64,000 nt of DNA from Paramacrobiotus metropolitanus (taxonomy: Eukaryota > Tardigrada > Eutardigrada > Parachela > Macrobiotidae). The notes under the pieces are model-generated. The model did not search any database. It was not told where the DNA came from and worked only from the letters and a program-made list of their open reading frames with translations. Numbering within the stretch: position 1 is the stretch's first letter; each line of letters begins with the position of its first letter. Where the stretch lies: contig NW_026570254.1 of NCBI RefSeq assembly GCF_019649055.1, forward strand, positions 310,001 to 374,000, written 5' to 3'. The position numbers and the translations under genes are program-made. Positions 10,981-21,700 of the stretch are shown here, piece after piece.

Positions 10981-11464
10981 TACAAATGTTCGCAGAGATA
11001 AACTCCTGTCTCTTTGTGGCGGCCAGTCGAATTCGAAGGCTGAGATGTATGATTGATTAGAAAATTGATAAGCAATACGCCAAATTCTGTGTGTTAAAAT
11101 TTTCTCATGCCGTCTTAAATTACATACGAATGTTATGGCTGACGCTGCTCTGTCCTGTCTACAGTAGGTACGAGACTACGAGTCTACGAGTACTCGTATA
11201 CTTACAAGAATGCCACAACCATCTACGGTCAACACATCGTATTGTAGTACAGTACTTGTTTGCTATCGATTGCACAATAAATTTCAGCTAAAATCGCTCG
11301 TTCCTTAATGAGAGTTTGTAGGTACACAGTAACCATTTTAGTCGATGAATAAAACATAACACAGGTCAAGAATTTATTTTTTTGTATTTTTTTAATTTAT
11401 TTTTTTTTGTACACGGTCATGATCATCACTGGAATACATATGCCCGAATCACGCATTCAGGAAC

Positions 11465-12991
11465 TTAAGTAGTATCAGAAAGCACTTTAAATTTTTTTAC
11501 CAAACGATCTTCAACAGAGTCACACATTTTCCGCGATTTTAATGGCTGATACGATTTCCCTTTATTATCCGGAAAAATCCCCGAAAGCAGGCCACTTTCG
11601 CCAATGTCGACTAGTGTCTGTTGCCGCTCACGTAATGCACTGAGCATATCCATGATCACCGCTGCTTTCACGGCATGTTCTGTCCATAACCGCTGCAATT
11701 CCTTTATGCTCTGATTGACGGAATATTCTTCGAAATTCCACACAATCTGATCGAAATCGCAGTCAAATAACACCAAAGGGAAGCCCTCTGCCATATTGTA
11801 CTGCGGTTTAGCGGGATACTTCGTGATATCCAGCATATCCGAAATAATTCCTGGCTGCTCTTTTCCTTGTCCTATCAGTGCCAAAACAGCCACAATACTG
11901 CGCACTTGATGCCAGAGAAAAGCGCTTCCGTACACATGCAGAATGCACATTTGATTTGGGCTATCACAACTTGGTTCCATCTGCGAAATGAATATGGCGT
12001 CCACGCGGCGCACATAATTCGTCACACCACCACCAATATCGGCTTTGCAGAAATTACGGAAATCATGCTCACCCAAGAAAAGCTGCGCGGCGGAATTCAT
12101 GGCGGCAATATCCAAACCAGCTTTGGGAAAATAATAGCGGTATTTACGACCACGACAACTGAAGCGTGCACTAAAATCAATATCGACGGGCGACCATGAC
12201 GTCATGCGAATATTTTTTGGTAGTACACCGTTGAGAATTTGCAGATAAGGGATTTCTTTATCACTTAATTTGGCCGGTGTGGCGCTTCGGAGCAGCCCCA
12301 CTCCCGATGCGGACGTGCTGCGGACATGAAGAGAAATGACTTGACTGAAGGCACTGACACTTTTATCCGTTCTTCCACAACGATGGTACGATGAGGATTC
12401 TCGCGATTCTATCAGTTTGGTCTTCATTAGGGCGGCAAAAATGTGGTCTTCTACGGTGTTGTCAGTTTCGTCCTGCACAACGAACCCGTCATAATTCCAA
12501 CCCAAATACAGAAAACGCAATGCCACATGCCTTTTACCGTATGCTTGGAAATCCAGATCGCGCTGCTTCGTCGCTTTCCGTTTGCGGTTGGCACGATTCC
12601 GACCGCTGTCGGAGGACGCTGTGGTGTCTGACACATCCATTAAGGCACTCTCGTCTCTGGCATCCATTTCCTGGGTGGCTGTTGGTCGGGGCGTGCTGTT
12701 CTTCAGTTGTTGCCGTAGACGCTGAATAAGTTTGCTCCGCCGGCGCAGCTCTCGTTCGCGCTCCATAACAATCTCGACAAGCTGTTCTTTCGACAACTGC
12801 GACAGCTCTTCACGGCGAGCTGTCTCGCTATCTGAAGGGAAAGTAATAACGCTTTCAGGACCCAGTTCATCCATGGATACCTCCCCAGAATTATCAGTCT
12901 GCTGGCTGTGCAGCACATCGTCGGTGACATCAGTTATCTGGGGTTCGTCATGGTCCGATTCCGTAGACATGAGTGCTGTCTGTACTGGCAT
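11465..12991 (-). CDS. PUS3: tRNA pseudouridine(38/39) synthase
   Basis: Converts U38/U39 in the tRNA anticodon stem-loop to pseudouridine. Single coding exon. The first ATG (MPVQTALMSTESD) gives 508 aa; a second ATG seven codons on (12970) is also possible, and both contexts are weak. The TruA/PUS3 core begins at YGKRHVALRFLYLGWNYDG. The catalytic motif RCGRTDKSVSAF holds the invariant Asp (about D209). Later family blocks are FSARFSCRGRKYRYYF, GEHDFRNFCKAD and YGSAFLWHQVRS. An acidic N-terminus and a basic coiled coil (about 61-97, KEQLVEIVMERERELRRR) precede the core, as is usual for PUS3. Intronless, unlike nearly all its neighbours. Confidence 0.95.
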   Translation of the reverse strand: MPVQTALMSTESDHDEPQITDVTDDVLHSQQTDNSGEVSMDELGPESVITFPSDSETARREELSQLSKEQLVEIVMERERELRRRSKLIQRLRQQLKNSTPRPTATQEMDARDESALMDVSDTTASSDSGRNRANRKRKATKQRDLDFQAYGKRHVALRFLYLGWNYDGFVVQDETDNTVEDHIFAALMKTKLIESRESSSYHRCGRTDKSVSAFSQVISLHVRSTSASGVGLLRSATPAKLSDKEIPYLQILNGVLPKNIRMTSWSPVDIDFSARFSCRGRKYRYYFPKAGLDIAAMNSAAQLFLGEHDFRNFCKADIGGGVTNYVRRVDAIFISQMEPSCDSPNQMCILHVYGSAFLWHQVRSIVAVLALIGQGKEQPGIISDMLDITKYPAKPQYNMAEGFPLVLFDCDFDQIVWNFEEYSVNQSIKELQRLWTEHAVKAAVIMDMLSALRERQQTLVDIGESGLLSGIFPDNKGKSYQPLKSRKMCDSVEDRLVKKFKVLSDTT

Positions 12992-13906
12992 CCACCTTAA
13001 ACACCGTGTTAATGAATCGTAAGGTAGGGTTACGTAACCGTAATGAAATAACACTTTTACAGATATTCAAACTTCCTGGCTATTTAAATTTTATTCTGTC
13101 CTTTCTCGTATAGTACAGTTTATTTTGCAGTCTAAAGTACTTAAAAAAATCAGTTTACTTCTCAGCTTCTGGTTTCAAACTTTCAGCCGGCTGTGCAGCG
13201 GTGCCTCTCAATACGGTGCGTATTGTACGCTGATGCTACTGATACGCACGTACTGTTCGCACCATGAAAACAAATAAACAAGAATAAATAAATTCAAAGT
13301 AACAATAAATTTGTCAGTAATTTAATTTGGCTTTTTTCAGTTTTTAGTTATTTTAAGCATCATTAATTAAGTATTTTTTTCCAAAAAACCTCAACTGTTC
13401 AGTTTTTTGAGGGAAAAAATTGATAATTAATAGTATTAATTTAATAGTACTTCAAATTATGACAAAAGTCTAAAACTAAAAAATTTTAGTTTAGTACTAT
13501 ACTTATTACTTAACAAGAGTAGTAACATTGCGAATGTTGGAGTGCATTTACATTGATTTTATAATTTTAATACCCCTAACAGTACAGAGTCTACGACCCT
13601 ACAGACGGCCATTTGTTTCAACGGAATCACAGGTGTGAGGTGCGATCATTCGCCGATAAATCATCACCCCAGAAAATATTCAAAAGACTGCCCTTTAAAA
13701 AGTAAAACGCAATAAAAAGTTGACCGTCGGCAAGATCAAATCCAAAATATAAAACAGTAAAAAACCGTACCAAATCATCACAAAACTGCTTCCACGAATT
13801 CTGGAAGAGAGCTACAGCTGTGCCGGTAACTGCCAAAGTCCGAAGGTGTAGACCAAAGATCAACCCCACAAACAAAAAGCATAAATAAAAGTCGACAGTA
13901 ATAATT
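12992..13906. other. intergenic, PUS3 upstream region
   Basis: AT-rich spacer holding the PUS3 promoter side and the 3' flank of the CIMAP1 gene. A hydrophobic minus-strand frame at 13627-13923 overlaps the CIMAP1 stop and I do not support it as a gene. No RNA gene seen. Confidence 0.5.
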
Positions 13907-15179
13907 TTATTCCCAGTCGACAAGTATATCCGGTTCCCATACTTTCACAGGAGCCAAGTATTCTGAATGCTTAATTCGCATGGTAAAAGCAGGACTGTGC
14001 GGTTTTGTTGTTAACCCGGGATAATACGTAGCCGGTCCGGGGTAGTTAAAACTGGACAGTGGTTGCAGTACTTTCCGTAGGGTATACGCCGGTGCTCGTA
14101 TTTTAATCCGTTCTAAAGGAACCGCGTCGTAGCGGGCTGGTCCTGGGGTCTTCGCACGGTCATCGAAAAAATTGCCAACCAGCAACTTTCTAAAATAAGA
14201 TACGGAAATAATTAGGAATTAGAAAACAAAAGTTGGAAAATGCTTCGCCCACGAAATAAGTTCTAATTCTGAAAAATTATTTACATTATTTGGTAGATTA
14301 TCATGAAATTACAGTTACGCAGTACATTTAATGGCCTTTGTTAATTATTATAATAATTATTACTTATTTAGTTAGGTAAACCTAAGTTGTAATACTTGCT
14401 AACTCACATTCGCATTGAATATGCCGGTGCAGAACCGACAACTGGATGTCGCTGACCAACAATAGCGGGGATGCTGTAATGATTCGGGCCCGGAAAATTA
14501 TTCGGTTTATCTTTCAGGCCCGGCAATGCCATGTGCCAAGCAGGAGAACGCGGATGTGTGGCATTAATAAACATGTGATTGTTATACGCAGCCGGCCCTG
14601 GCGTCTGTCAAAAACAACTAGCAATAACCAAAAATACTGGAAAAAGATTAAAGAATTTCGATTTGTAGTTAGTTGATTCGTTTACATTCATAGTTCTTAA
14701 AGGTTTCAACGTAATGCCCATGCTGTAGGCCGGCGGAAGTTCTTTTCCTCGATTGGTCATGTGCGTGGGAATCCCATACGCAGCTGGTCCAGGCGAGTTT
14801 GTCCAATCGACTGCATGCGCACAAACATTAACAGTTCATGCAAATACGTATAAGTAGTAGTAGTCTAGTATTAAGTAGAGTACGGGCACTTTTCAAATTA
14901 AAACCAGAAAATCCACATTAACATTGACACACTTATTTTCAGCTGGGGCCGCATGCTCCATTGCGGGGCTCGTAGTTTTGTTAAAATATGGTGCTCGTAG
15001 CCGAAGCATGGCGGAATGGAATATCCAGCCGGCCCGGGACCTGTTCGTAGAAAACAGTGTAAATCCGAGGCACAAATCATTCATTCACATTTGAATCATT
15101 TCTAGTGAAGGAAAAACCACCAACCTTTTATTTTGGCCGCAATAGGATAACTTTTCTTCGGCTGGATTTCCAACACCAT
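13907..15179 (-). CDS. CIMAP1: ODF3/CIMAP1-type axonemal protein with STPGP (Shippo) repeats
   Basis: Outer dense fibre/ciliary microtubule-associated protein of sperm tails and cilia. Exons are 15125-15179, 14933-15040, 14686-14810, 14408-14604 and 13907-14189, giving 255 aa with phases matching throughout. Human ODF3 has 254. It carries at least six PGP repeats: KGPGPAGYSIP, SPGPAAYGIP, TPGPAAYNN, FPGPNHYSIP, TPGPARYD and YPGPATYYPG. These alternate with RAP-x-(Y/W)(S/T)-type partners such as RAPQWSM and APAYSM. The C-terminus FTMRIKHSEYLAP matches the family's FGIKHSDYMTP end. The start MVLEIQPKKSYPIA is downstream of an in-frame stop, so the usual longer ODF3 N-terminus is absent or on an unseen exon. 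AATAAA overlaps the stop codon. Confidence 0.93.
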
Positions 15180-15823
15180 TTTTGGTAGGTTATCCCGCTT
15201 GCGTTTCAAGTATTAACACGCAGATCCCATTCTTGTCATTATATAAAGTTCAAAAAAATCCTACCGACGACTACTGTGGATTTTTAAAGGACTGAATAAT
15301 GTAATATCATTTCAATGCGGTATGACTGGTGTCGGCTGGATATCAATTTGCAGGCCATTCGGGAGTATCTGGTCGCAGCAGTGCTCGTTTAAACTTGGTT
15401 ATAAAACAAAAAATTAGGCTAACCACTCAGTAGGGTCATATTATTAATGTTTAATAAACCAGCCTTAGCAACTTTAAAACAGACTGCAGTCCAGCTTCGC
15501 ACTGCAATAATTACTATACTGTAAACAGCAATTTAAATTAGCATTTAAATTGTCTCTGTCCTCTGATTCTACAAAGTCCGATCGCAAAAGAAAAGCCATT
15601 GCGTGACGTTGTAAACTTCAAGGTTTTTTATCCAAATTTAAGCCACATCGACACAATTTATCTACAGAGCGCGCACACTAAACAACGTACCATACGAGAT
15701 GGCTACGACTGACGAACCACAAAAATGTATCCGAAAAACTTTACCGATTTCTTAAGCGTCAAGTGATGGGTAGAGCGCACGCAAAGGGTAAATAAGGACT
15801 GCAAAATTCTTGAACTCTTCAGT
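15180..15823. other. intergenic between CIMAP1 and bL34m genes
   Basis: Carries the CIMAP1 upstream region and the bL34m 3' region, which are on the same strand. AT-rich, with no recognised exon or RNA gene. Confidence 0.5.
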
Positions 15824-16366
15824 TCACCGAGGAGGAGACATGGCCAAGTACTTGTAGCCTTTCAGAATTCTGTTCATAAGAATGCGCCTTCCCGATGGAG
15901 TCGCCATTCGTGCTTCGTAGGAGCCAAGGCGGAGACAGCGCAGCGGCGTATACTTGTATTCCACTCTGACTTTGCCTTTCGTCGATCGGGATCGGGCGGG
16001 TACGATGAGGCCCGATGGTTGTTGCAAGAGCTCACGGGATGTTGCGACGGCTGGCTGTCGGGAAACAGCGTGGAAAGCGCGAGTGGAAGACGCCGCAGAT
16101 GCAAATGGTCCATGAGTGATTTCGCTACAAATCAGCGCAAGTAAAGAGTTAGAATGATATCGGGATAACAAGCAACACACACTTCCTACTCACATGAGGT
16201 TGTGAACACGATTTCGAGCCAAAAGCCCTGGCGCGGGGAACGCTTTCCCAATCTCAAATCCACCAAATAATCGGTTCAGCGGCTTATTCAGAAAAGGAAA
16301 TGTAGTCTGGCTTGCCCTCAGCTGTTCACTGACAAACAAGGTGCGAAACATTCTTCTTAGAATCAT
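15824..16366 (-). CDS. mRpL34: mitochondrial large-subunit ribosomal protein bL34m
   Basis: Component of the mitochondrial 39S subunit. Two coding exons: 16194-16366 and 15824-16124 (phase 2 at AT|GTGAGT), 157 aa. The C-terminal ribosomal core is VEYKYTPLRCLRLGSYEARM followed by ATPSGRRILMNRILKGYKYL. The TPSGRRIL...RILKG pattern is the bL34 signature, matching TPAGVQVILRRMLKGR of the human protein. The N-terminus MILRRMFRTLFVSEQLRASQ is basic, hydroxylated and free of acid for its first part, as expected of a mitochondrial targeting peptide. The bL34 domain is preceded by a long Ser/Ala/Arg linker. Its promoter region is shared head-to-head with NDUFS4. Confidence 0.9.
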
Positions 16367-16762
16367 TTCGGCATAAAGTGTTGAATCTAATGGTGAAAAA
16401 TTGTAATTAATTTCTAAATGTGGATATTGAGAATCTGAGTTGAATATTGAGATGGATAATCATGGATGGACATTATCCGATAATGTAAAAATTAATTCGG
16501 TTCGATACCGTTTTCTTTCCCACACCACACTGCACTACGATACGTGATACGGTAGTTCGCGTACGACGGTGCTATCACCGATAAACTGGATAGACTGATA
16601 GAGGGATGAAGAAAAGCTGCATGAATTTGAATTTATGATGTACTTGGGTTATTTGCCATTTTATCATAATTTCTTAGAGAGTCAACTTAAACTTTTATTA
16701 ATTTTTTTATTCAATCTGTAGTAATTATACCATTACGTTTACGTAGTAAACGAATTTGAACC
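16367..16762. promoter_or_regulatory. divergent promoter region of bL34m and NDUFS4
   Basis: 396 bp separate the two start codons, which point away from each other. Both products are nuclear-encoded mitochondrial proteins, so shared regulation is plausible. I cannot point to a specific factor site. Its role is inferred from layout. Confidence 0.55.
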
Positions 16763-17751
16763 ATGAACATCTGTCGAGTTTTGGCACAACATGGGAGAAA
16801 AGCAGTGCAGACATCGCAGCCAGCGAGCATTAGTCAGCTCACTCAGCTGCGATTTGCTTCCTCAGATTCCTCATCGGATCTTCAGGACTGCAGTCCGAAC
16901 AAGGATGTCATGTCTGTTCGAGATACAGTGGTCAAAGATCTTTCTCAAGTTGGACTTCCTATCCGGATGGCGCAGCCTCGAAAGATTGCAGTTCAGGAAA
17001 AAGTAAGCGCGGGATGCAGTACCTGAGCGTTTCATTAAACTGTCATGTTTACTGTTTAACTGGAAATGATCATGGAATGGGTCATTATGCTGTTTTCGAA
17101 AAAAATAATGTTTTGCCTTTAATAATCGAACAGTAACGTTGGTCTCGTGATTTGCAGGACGATATTACACCTTTTAACGGAGTTCCAAAAGAGCATGTTC
17201 ACGGTCGCCTTGTGCGCATTTTCGTGCCAGCAAGAAACGCAATGCAATCTGGCACAGCAAATACAGTAAGCTCTGGATTTTTATCGTAGTAGATAAGTAG
17301 ATACTTGAGTTTCTTGTGTTCTTCAGGCCCTTATTTTCGTATATGTCCGCACCAGCGTGCCTGTTTTTTAATGTAGTTGCCGTTACGAGTACGAATTATA
17401 ATTATTACTAAATTTAGTTGAATCACTTAGTGTTCTGTAAAAATGTGGAATGTTGGACGAGGTGAATTCCACTAATTGAAAACCTTTTCTGTTGTTATTG
17501 AGTAGCATTTGTGGCGTGCGGAATTCGACACAAGAGAGCGCTGGGAGAACCCGTTGATGGGATGGGCGTCCACTGGAGATCCCTTATCCAACATGGTAAT
17601 CAATTTCAATTCGAAAGATGAAGCCATCAAGTTCTGCGAAAAGAACGGATGGAAATACTTCGTGGAGGAACCATATGAATGGACGATGAAGCCAAAGTCC
17701 TACGGTGCTAATTTTTCATGGAATAAGAAAACAAGAGTTTCGACCAAGTGA
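16763..17751 (+). CDS. NDUFS4: NADH:ubiquinone oxidoreductase subunit S4
   Basis: Accessory subunit of mitochondrial complex I, placed near the NADH-oxidising module. Exons are 16763-17002, 17158-17265 and 17506-17751 (all phase 0), 197 aa. The N-terminus [16 protein letters not shown] is a mitochondrial presequence. The conserved body is [14 protein letters not shown], then [36 protein letters not shown] and [17 protein letters not shown]. The last is nearly identical to the human C-terminus, including the RVSTK end. Nothing is missing. No canonical AATAAA is obvious close to the stop. Confidence 0.97.
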
Positions 17752-18792
17752 TCATCGGCTGAGACAAAAATTATCCATTATAGATGTGTACAGTAAAAAA
17801 TAATGAATCGATTTGAAAGATTATTCTGGGTCATAATATGACTAAGCCGCTGCATTTAAAACCTACTTCGGATTTCCTAGTTTGCCGCTTTGCAAATCCA
17901 TTGTCCATTGGTTTCATCTGAACGTGTGACTCGAACATAGACAACAATTTTATTGCTTCAAAAATGGGATTACCGATTACTGTATGTGCTTGTCGTTGAT
18001 AAAAACTTCTCTTGAATCTTTCAAACATGTAAATTCTCAAATTGACTACTGCAGTTGGACATGAACAGAAACTTGAGGGCAGTTTCGGAACTGATATAAG
18101 AAATTTGCTGTTTAAGTTTATTTTGAATTGTTGTAAAAGGCAGAAAATGGCTTACAGTTATTGCCAGGATGCTGACTTATCTTTTGAAGTACATCGTGGG
18201 AATGAAGCTCGAAAGATGTGCAACTTAAAATAGGTGTTCTGTATTGAAATCATAATTTCATATCCGCTATAAAGGACGTTTTGCAACCAGCGACTAGCGT
18301 TTCGCATAGTTGTCTTTATCAAATGATACGCAATAAAAACCGAACACTTTAATTGTATACGGCACCAGAATTAAAAAGACATACAACACTTCATGATTGC
18401 ATTAGGACACAAATACAGAGAGCAATTTACCTGCCAATAAATAGCTGCCGCTTGGCAGAGAAAAACCAGAATCAACACTCAAAAGTTCAACACTTACTGC
18501 CTAAGAGGGTAAATTACAAATAGAGAGCTTAAAAGGGGAGGGCGTCATTCACATAACAGCAATCTCATTGCATCTCGCAAAAATCACAACTGGATACCAT
18601 TTTCTCGCACTCGTCCAGAAAATCAAAAAGAAGCAATTAAAATAAACGCCTTTCTTGGACAAATTAATTACCAAAATAATTTTTTACAAAATAAGTATTA
18701 ATCTTTTTGAAACAAGAGGAATAAAATTCGTCGCTTTAAGGTAGTCAGCATAAATCCAGGACAGACCTCAGCATTCACGAGATCAAGATGAT
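17752..18792. other. convergent 3' regions of NDUFS4 and CERT
   Basis: AT-rich spacer between two genes that end towards each other. I see only short unsupported frames and no RNA gene. A CAATAAAAAC string near 18330 could serve as a poly(A) signal. Confidence 0.5.
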
Positions 18793-21700
18793 TTACCAGA
18801 GAACTGGCTTGTGATCAGTCTGTTCTTTGACATACTGCGTGAAACGCTTAAGAAACTTTGGATATTCACGCTTGTACACCGCGCGAAGGACGGACGCGGG
18901 AGCCCATCCACCTGGATTCACTGGAAAAAAAGATCACTGTATTATTACACGTCCCCGGCATTTTACATGACGTTATACGAAACCCTCATGTATGGAGGGG
19001 ACTAAAGTTAAAGTAAGTAAAAACACCAATGTTCGCCATTAATAGCATGCCTCGTTTAAATACTACGAGGTAACCTATAATTTTTTAACCATTACCACTG
19101 CATACTGAACTCAATTTGATGGAAACCATTACAATTCAAACTTGCCATTGTTACCAATTCTAGATTCAGCGAAGAATTTTATGAAACCAGTTTACAGGCA
19201 GTTTCAGAACATTCTCCGTTCAATCTTTATAGAACCAAAACTTTGGCACTTCAATCGAGCTGGCCGGTATTTTATTTACCTGTGGCGCAATAGATGATCT
19301 TTGTGGTGATCTGGTCCCTGCTGATCTGCTCACGCGGCAAATGTGCAACATTGGCATCGATGAATGTTTGGCAAGTAAGCGAAATGGTTAAAATAACCCG
19401 GAGGCATTTACCGGTCTGCAAACGTACAGGTAAACAATTAAAAGCGTTTCCGTACTTTCGGTGCAGTCAGCAGTCAATTTTATGGGCACCGACATTCACT
19501 GAATGGATAGCGCGCAGTCACCATTTAAATACGGACAATGTTCCAGTACTGTACTCGTTTACCATTTCACATTAACAACAGCGTAATGTTACGCGCCCTG
19601 AAACTGCTTATTCAACCTTTCAAATTTTAAAATGTACACAAAGTACATACATATGTCTGATGAAAATGCTTACAAATCTCGCCTGAAAAAGTTTTCTTCT
19701 ACGAATCCAAAACAAAACACATTCCTTACCGGAACGGGCGGTACCTCCACGGAATGGTTGCATACAATCCAACTGTTTACTGGCACTAATTTATCATCAT
19801 GGTGATTCTGTACATTCTCCTTCCCATCCCATTTGCGCATATGTGACCAGAACAATGCATCACGTTGAGCCGCTGGCCAAACACGTTTGTGAATCTGGTG
19901 AAATATCATCGTATCGTCCCGCAAACGCTCGATCACTTTCATGCTATCCACAGTGACTATAGAAAAAAGGCCATCATTTCACGGTCGTTCGAATCAGAAT
20001 TACAAGAAAAAACCTTACACTCCCATTCCATGCGCACATCAGGGCTGAAAAAGTAATGGCACATTTCATGGGCCGTAAAGCCTCGCACGCAATGCTGCGC
20101 CTTTAAGGGATCGACAACCAAGCCGTCTTTTTCCTCTTCCCGTTTGTACATCTTCATTTCACCATCTTCATTAAACAGCTGCCAGCCACCTTCCCCAACA
20201 CCGAGGAGGGCATATTTGAACTGCTCACTGGTAACCTATATGCAAGGGAAAAAATCCGCACTCAAAACAGAAAATGTTCCAAGCACTTAAGACTCTGTAT
20301 CAAATTGTGTTCCTCACTTGTTCGATCTCCTCCCAAATGTCGTCAGCTTGTGCGGGAGATATGGTCGTCAACTGAGTCTTCATGGCCAGGCTGTCAGCAG
20401 GCACTGCGGCCTTGGGAACATCTTGAGTTGATTTTTCCTCAAACTCTTTGTCGACTTTGTCTAATGTGGTCTCAACGGCGTCGAAAAATTCGTCCTCTTT
20501 AATAGCACTCTGGGGACCTACAAATAGAGTTCGTCAACAAAAACTCTCCAATATTCACCAAGTTTGTATGACAATTGAAATAAATCTATGACTTCAGATA
20601 ATATTTGAACAGAATTTGGATGTCGATGGAAATGACTGAACACAATTGTTACCAGCAAGTGTATTTCTGGCAAAAAAAGTAATTAATACTACAAAATTTC
20701 ACCATTAACTCAAATTAAAGCGGAATGTCCGTCGTCGAAAGAACCACATCAGACTATCTAAAAAATGATATTTAAGTAATAACATAATAACAGGACTGCA
20801 ACCTTGGAAACAGTCATCCTGTTCTAATGGCTGTGTACCAAATTACGAGTAGAAGCACGTACCAAATGATCGACTAATATAAAATCTTTTTTATCTCAAT
20901 CACTTGTAGAAATAATTGTGTAGTTTAATATAGTGGTAACAATAATGTTAGAATTCATCCTTCTCAAAATTTTCGCCTGTCACTGTTCATGCACCTGAGC
21001 CTAATCAATGTACACACTTAGACTATACATTTTACGCATAATTGCGTATCAAGTTTTGGAAGTGCATGCCATATCTACAAAAAGCAAGCCATACCTTCTT
21101 CATAATCTGGACTACCATAAACTCTTTGTTTTTGTATTTGTTCCTGAAGGCTACGCACAACTTCCGTTGTCTCGCGATACATGGTTTCCGTACGCTTACG
21201 GCGCTCCACTTCCTACACATTTTAAATAAGATTATATTGACATCTACTTCAACGGCGATCGGCAATATTTCAGCTGCTAAATATCACCTTTTCTAAACGG
21301 CGTTTCAATGCGTCTTCCCGCTGAGACATCAAATCCATACAATGGCGCACCGTCTCTAATAAGCCAGCGGTTGTGGCACGAAAGGTAATCGCTTCGCCTT
21401 TGAAATCTGGTCCATGGTGAGCGTGTTGCAGTTGAACTTCCATGGGAATGTCTACACGCATAACACACTCACTCACTGCACACTGTATTATCGAAAGATG
21501 CAAATGATAACCAATAACTTTGCACAATAATAAATTCCGGGGAGAGCTGGCTGTCAATTATCAGTGAAACTGATTTGAATGCTTACGCGATACATCGCTA
21601 TCCAAAGCGGTTCGATCCCGCACCAAAGTCAAATCGACATCCATATCTTCATCGCTATCTGCATCCATGCCGCCATTTTCTGAGCGATGACTCTCCGCTT

